Shown here piece after piece: positions 61,937 to 64,000 of a stretch of DNA of 64,000 nt. The stretch comes from Klebsiella electrica (GTDB lineage: Bacteria; Pseudomonadota; Gammaproteobacteria; Enterobacterales; Enterobacteriaceae). The position numbers and the translations under genes are program-made. Within the stretch, counting starts at the first letter, position 1; each line of letters begins with the position of its first letter. A model generated the notes under the pieces. It worked only from the letters and a program-made list of their open reading frames with translations, had not been told where the DNA came from and did no database searches. The stretch spans positions 186,001-250,000 of the forward strand of contig NZ_CP041248.1 of NCBI RefSeq assembly GCF_006711645.1. The letters run 5' to 3'.

Positions 61937-62009
61937 CTTCGTCACCCGGGTAACCAGTGATTTAATAAGTAAACAAAACGAACATACCAATAATCACTGG
62001 GGATGCACC
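61937..62009 (+). promoter_or_regulatory. Leading-region stem-loop module 3
   Basis: CTTCGTCACC at 61937, then CCAGTGATT (61954-61962) pairing exactly with AATCACTGG (61992-62000). The loop has TAATAA and GTAAACAAAACGA (61969-61981). A preceding ACCCGG/CCGGGT pair brackets the CTTCGTCA tract. The gene at 62010 starts 9 bases after the stem. Confidence 0.65.
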
Positions 62010-62468
62010 ATGTTTAAAAGTCTGTCTGAATTGATGACCAGCGTTGGCAAGACTGATGCGCATAAAGTCTCGATAGTCCAGGTTAAAACCGGTGTCACCT
62101 CGTGGGGCCGCAAAAACCAGTCATCCCGGCCTACGGCTGAATACCAGATCTGGATGGATACTCCTGACAACGACAGTCGTATCGTCCTGAAGCTGAATTT
62201 CGTGCTGAGTTCCCGCCGTAACCAGCCTGAGAAGAATGCGCCCCTGAATATTGAAATCAGCCAGTACGCTAACTGGGATACGGTGAAACGCGCCTGGGCG
62301 GAATGCGCTCCTGAACGCTATATGCGGCTGGAGAATGAAACGACAGATGAGTTTATGTCCACCAGCGGGGTCTGGGAAGAAGCATCCGTCATCACCAATG
62401 ACATGCAGCCGGATTACCGCTACTTCTATCCAGGCACGTCCTATTACGTGGCAAACGACAGCTACTGA
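62010..62468 (+). CDS. Unknown protein, paralogue 1 of a tandem pair
   Basis: 152 residues. GVTSWGRKNQSSRPTAEYQIWMDTPDN and SRIVLKLNFVLSSRR align with the next gene's GITSWGSRR..VFLDAPDNASRITVKTEFVL. The C-terminal parts differ. It follows stem-loop module 3 and is 35 bases from its paralogue. No family recognised; related pairs of small proteins are frequent in leading regions. Confidence 0.65.
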   Translation: MFKSLSELMTSVGKTDAHKVSIVQVKTGVTSWGRKNQSSRPTAEYQIWMDTPDNDSRIVLKLNFVLSSRRNQPEKNAPLNIEISQYANWDTVKRAWAECAPERYMRLENETTDEFMSTSGVWEEASVITNDMQPDYRYFYPGTSYYVANDSY

Positions 62469-62503
62469 AGCCAGAAAACACACCATATAACCGAGGATCT
62501 ACC

Positions 62504-62980
62504 ATGACCGACGCTATCCAGACTGCCCCTGAAAGCTTCAGCCTTTCTTCCCTGACCGACCTGTATCGCACAGTGCAGGCAACCGAGTCCCACGCTCTTT
62601 CAATGATGCGTGTCCAGAGGGGGATCACCTCCTGGGGGAGCCGTCGTATAACTGACCGCCGAACTGAGGGGTTCACCGTCTTTCTGGATGCGCCGGATAA
62701 CGCCAGCCGTATTACTGTTAAAACGGAGTTCGTGCTGAATGCAGCAAAGACCGGCCCTGATACGTCTAATGATCTGGTGGTGGAAGCGCGTGAACATTCA
62801 GGCTGGGATGAGAGCCGGAATTGTTTCACTGTTACCCGCGAGATCGGCGAACTGCGGGTTAATGCTGGTGGTGAAAATCATGCTGCTACACTTCGTCAGC
62901 TGTGGAAGCTGCTTCACGCGCAGGCAAAAGCCTACCAGTCCAGAAATACTGCCGGTAACGCCACCTGGCTTATGTTCTGA
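62504..62980 (+). CDS. Unknown protein, paralogue 2 of a tandem pair
   Basis: 158 residues. The core segment GITSWGSRR, LDAPDNASRI and KTEFVLNAAK matches paralogue 1. The N-terminus is longer and the C-terminus (LRQLWKLLHAQAKAYQ) is a helix not present in the first copy. CGAGGATCTACC precedes the ATG. Probably co-transcribed with paralogue 1. Confidence 0.65.
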   Translation: MTDAIQTAPESFSLSSLTDLYRTVQATESHALSMMRVQRGITSWGSRRITDRRTEGFTVFLDAPDNASRITVKTEFVLNAAKTGPDTSNDLVVEAREHSGWDESRNCFTVTREIGELRVNAGGENHAATLRQLWKLLHAQAKAYQSRNTAGNATWLMF

Positions 62981-63054
62981 TAAGCCCCGGGCATGGTAAT
63001 GTGCGTCACGACATTACGCCGTGGCGCACTACGTTCGTTTAGAAGGAAATGAAG

Positions 63055-63330
63055 ATGAAAATAAGCCAGCTGGAAGTCGGGATGAGTGTCTGGTCGGTTA
63101 GCCGGGTAAATATGGGCAACACCACACTTAAAACAGTTGTCGTCCACCCGGTCGTGATTGTCGAAGTCCATGATAACCACGTCATAGCCACCTGGAATGG
63201 TAACGCCCCGCGTCGTTTCGGTGAGTCCGTCGTTAAGGGCTGGAAGAAAGAAAAGCCGTTGCTGATCCGTGAAGGTTTCGGGCAAATGCGCCTGGCTACC
63301 AGGGAAGAGAAAGCGCTGGCTGGTAAGTAA
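63055..63330 (+). CDS. Unknown small basic protein
   Basis: 91 residues from the second ATG of a close pair (AGAAGGAA gives better spacing to it). Beta-rich, SH3-like in pattern (VVHPVVIVEVHDNHVIATWNGNAPRRF), with a basic C-terminal half. No family recognised. Confidence 0.55.
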   Translation: MKISQLEVGMSVWSVSRVNMGNTTLKTVVVHPVVIVEVHDNHVIATWNGNAPRRFGESVVKGWKKEKPLLIREGFGQMRLATREEKALAGK

Positions 63331-63334
63331 CCCC

Positions 63335-63430
63335 CTTCGTGACCTGTATGACCCGTGGTGTAATGGCTCCGACAACCTGGCAGTTTTCGCAACGCAACAC
63401 TCTGCCGCAAATCACCCTCCACGGGGCCAG
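63335..63430 (+). promoter_or_regulatory. Leading-region stem-loop module 4 (variant)
   Basis: CTTCGTGACC near 63335, then CCCGTGG (63352-63358) pairing with CCACGGG (63419-63425). The loop is longer and lacks the GTAAACAAAACG core but contains CTGGCAG/CTGCC. A divergent member of the series. Confidence 0.45.
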
Positions 63431-63444
63431 ACAGGGAATACACG

Positions 63445-63717
63445 ATGACCGATGCCATTCTCTCTGAAGAGCTGTACTTCAAATACCTCAACACCTACGA
63501 ACGCGAAAGCAGGTTTCGCATTGACTCTTTTCGCTTTGATGGCGAGCCTCAGTGGACAACCAAATTCGGTCAAGCTCGCATCCGCCCTTCTCAGGTACGT
63601 GTACTGCTCTGCCGCTGCGGGGCAAACAACTGGAAAGACGATGGCAGGTTCGCCAATGAGTACTGCTGCGACAGCTGCGGACAGTTCGTGGAGGTGCTAC
63701 AGCATAACGACCGTTGA
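63445..63717 (+). CDS. Unknown small protein with zinc ribbon
   Basis: 90 residues. The C-terminal half has CRCGANNWKDDGRFANEYCC and CDSCG, consistent with a four-Cys zinc ribbon (CxC, then CCxxC). The N-terminal half is polar. No clear Shine-Dalgarno. No family recognised. Confidence 0.55.
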   Translation: MTDAILSEELYFKYLNTYERESRFRIDSFRFDGEPQWTTKFGQARIRPSQVRVLLCRCGANNWKDDGRFANEYCCDSCGQFVEVLQHNDR

Positions 63718-63802
63718 TTCGCGTCCCGGGGCCGGAGCTGATGGCTCACTGATAAACCATTTCAGACCGACATATTCATTCTGATAATACCCGACGTATC
63801 GC

Positions 63803-63871
63803 CTTCGTCACCTGCCGGGCCCGTGTTGTACTGGTATCAGTACAACATAAAACGAGATCACGGGGCGCATC
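63803..63871 (+). promoter_or_regulatory. Leading-region stem-loop module 5
   Basis: CTTCGTCACC (from 63803), then CCCGTG (63820-63825) pairing with CACGGG (63859-63864). An inner GTTGTACT/AGTACAAC hairpin fills the loop, followed by ATAAAACGA, a variant of the AACAAAACGA core. The next ATG is 7 bases past the stem. Confidence 0.6.
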
Positions 63872-64000
63872 ATGCAGACACTGACCGACGTATTCAGCGA
63901 TAAGGCGAATAAAGCCTTTCATTCGATTTTCGCCGATTTCCTGCCCACCAGCGCGGATGGGGTAATCACCTTTACGGTTCGCGGCTATGGCGGAAAAACT
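63872..64000 (+). CDS. Unknown protein, cut by the window end
   Basis: 43 codons are visible, beginning MQTLTDVFSDKANKAF and open to the last base. GGGGCGC precedes the start. It directly follows stem-loop module 5. Too short to classify. Confidence 0.5.
   Translation, partial: MQTLTDVFSDKANKAFHSIFADFLPTSADGVITFTVRGYGGKT

Noticed and set aside
1..64000. Resistance, integron, replication initiator or integrase genes
   Set aside because: None seen on either strand, so host range, incompatibility group and integrative nature cannot be decided from this window.

Overview
The window looks like the backbone of a large self-transmissible plasmid, or integrative relative, of Enterobacterales. It combines a MOBH relaxase (TraI with an HD-type domain), a TraD coupling protein, and an almost complete F-type mating-pair-formation set (TraL, E, K, B, V, C, W, U, F, H, G, N, plus TrbI- and TrhF-like proteins). 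It also has a MobI-like protein, an FlhC-type activator and a ssb/bet/exonuclease module. This gene content is typical of the IncA/C - SXT/R391 - IncHI - IncT family of elements. I cannot name the incompatibility group: no replication initiator, integrase or resistance gene is recognisable here.

Layout. 0.1-3.1 kb: a UvrD-like helicase gene, then an opposing lipoprotein/DsbA-like gene pair. 3.1-4.0 kb: an IS5-family element inserted in the divergent intergenic region before traI. 4.2-9.9 kb: traI, traD, a small gene and traJ (DUF4400). 10-23.6 kb: the pilus/channel cluster traL-E-K-B-V, a YadA-like trimeric adhesin, dsbC, traC, trbI, trhF, traW, traU. No pilin gene is evident, and the adhesin sits where related elements carry traA. 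23.6-26 kb: an AcaB-like (DUF1845) gene and two accessory genes. 26-38 kb: DNA metabolism genes (SSB, RecT/Bet with a long C-terminal extension, YqaJ-type exonuclease, CobS-like AAA ATPase, DUF3150 protein, CobT-like VWA protein) and many small genes. 38-47.6 kb: traF-traH-traG, then traN.

47.6-51.7 kb (minus strand): a lipoprotein gene, then an operon reading parM - parR - lytic transglycosylase - FlhD-like partner - FlhC-like regulator. This ties plasmid segregation to the presumed master activator of transfer. 51.7-52.9 kb is non-coding and rich in palindromes. It precedes a MobI-like gene and is my candidate for oriT. 53-64 kb carries mostly small unknown plus-strand genes, as expected of a leading region.

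The most unusual signals are non-coding. (1) Two copies of a roughly 250-nt structured leader, each behind a good sigma70 promoter, precede the ssb/bet/exo and CobS/CobT gene groups. Their sequences differ but their stems are preserved by compensating changes. (2) At least four stem-loop modules precede leading-region genes. They have different stem sequences but a shared 5' CTTCGTCA tract, and most carry GTAAACAAAACGAA in the loop. They resemble in design, though not obviously in sequence, single-strand promoters of the Frpo kind. (3) The core AAAACGTnnnCATTTT lies near traI, the traF-H-G operon and the parM-regulator operon. It is a candidate site for the FlhC-type activator. (4) A 790-bp gap at 59.7-60.5 kb has tiny ORFs behind near-perfect Shine-Dalgarno sequences, strong hairpins and a terminator.

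All family assignments come from reading the translated sequences and recalling family features; no database search was possible.
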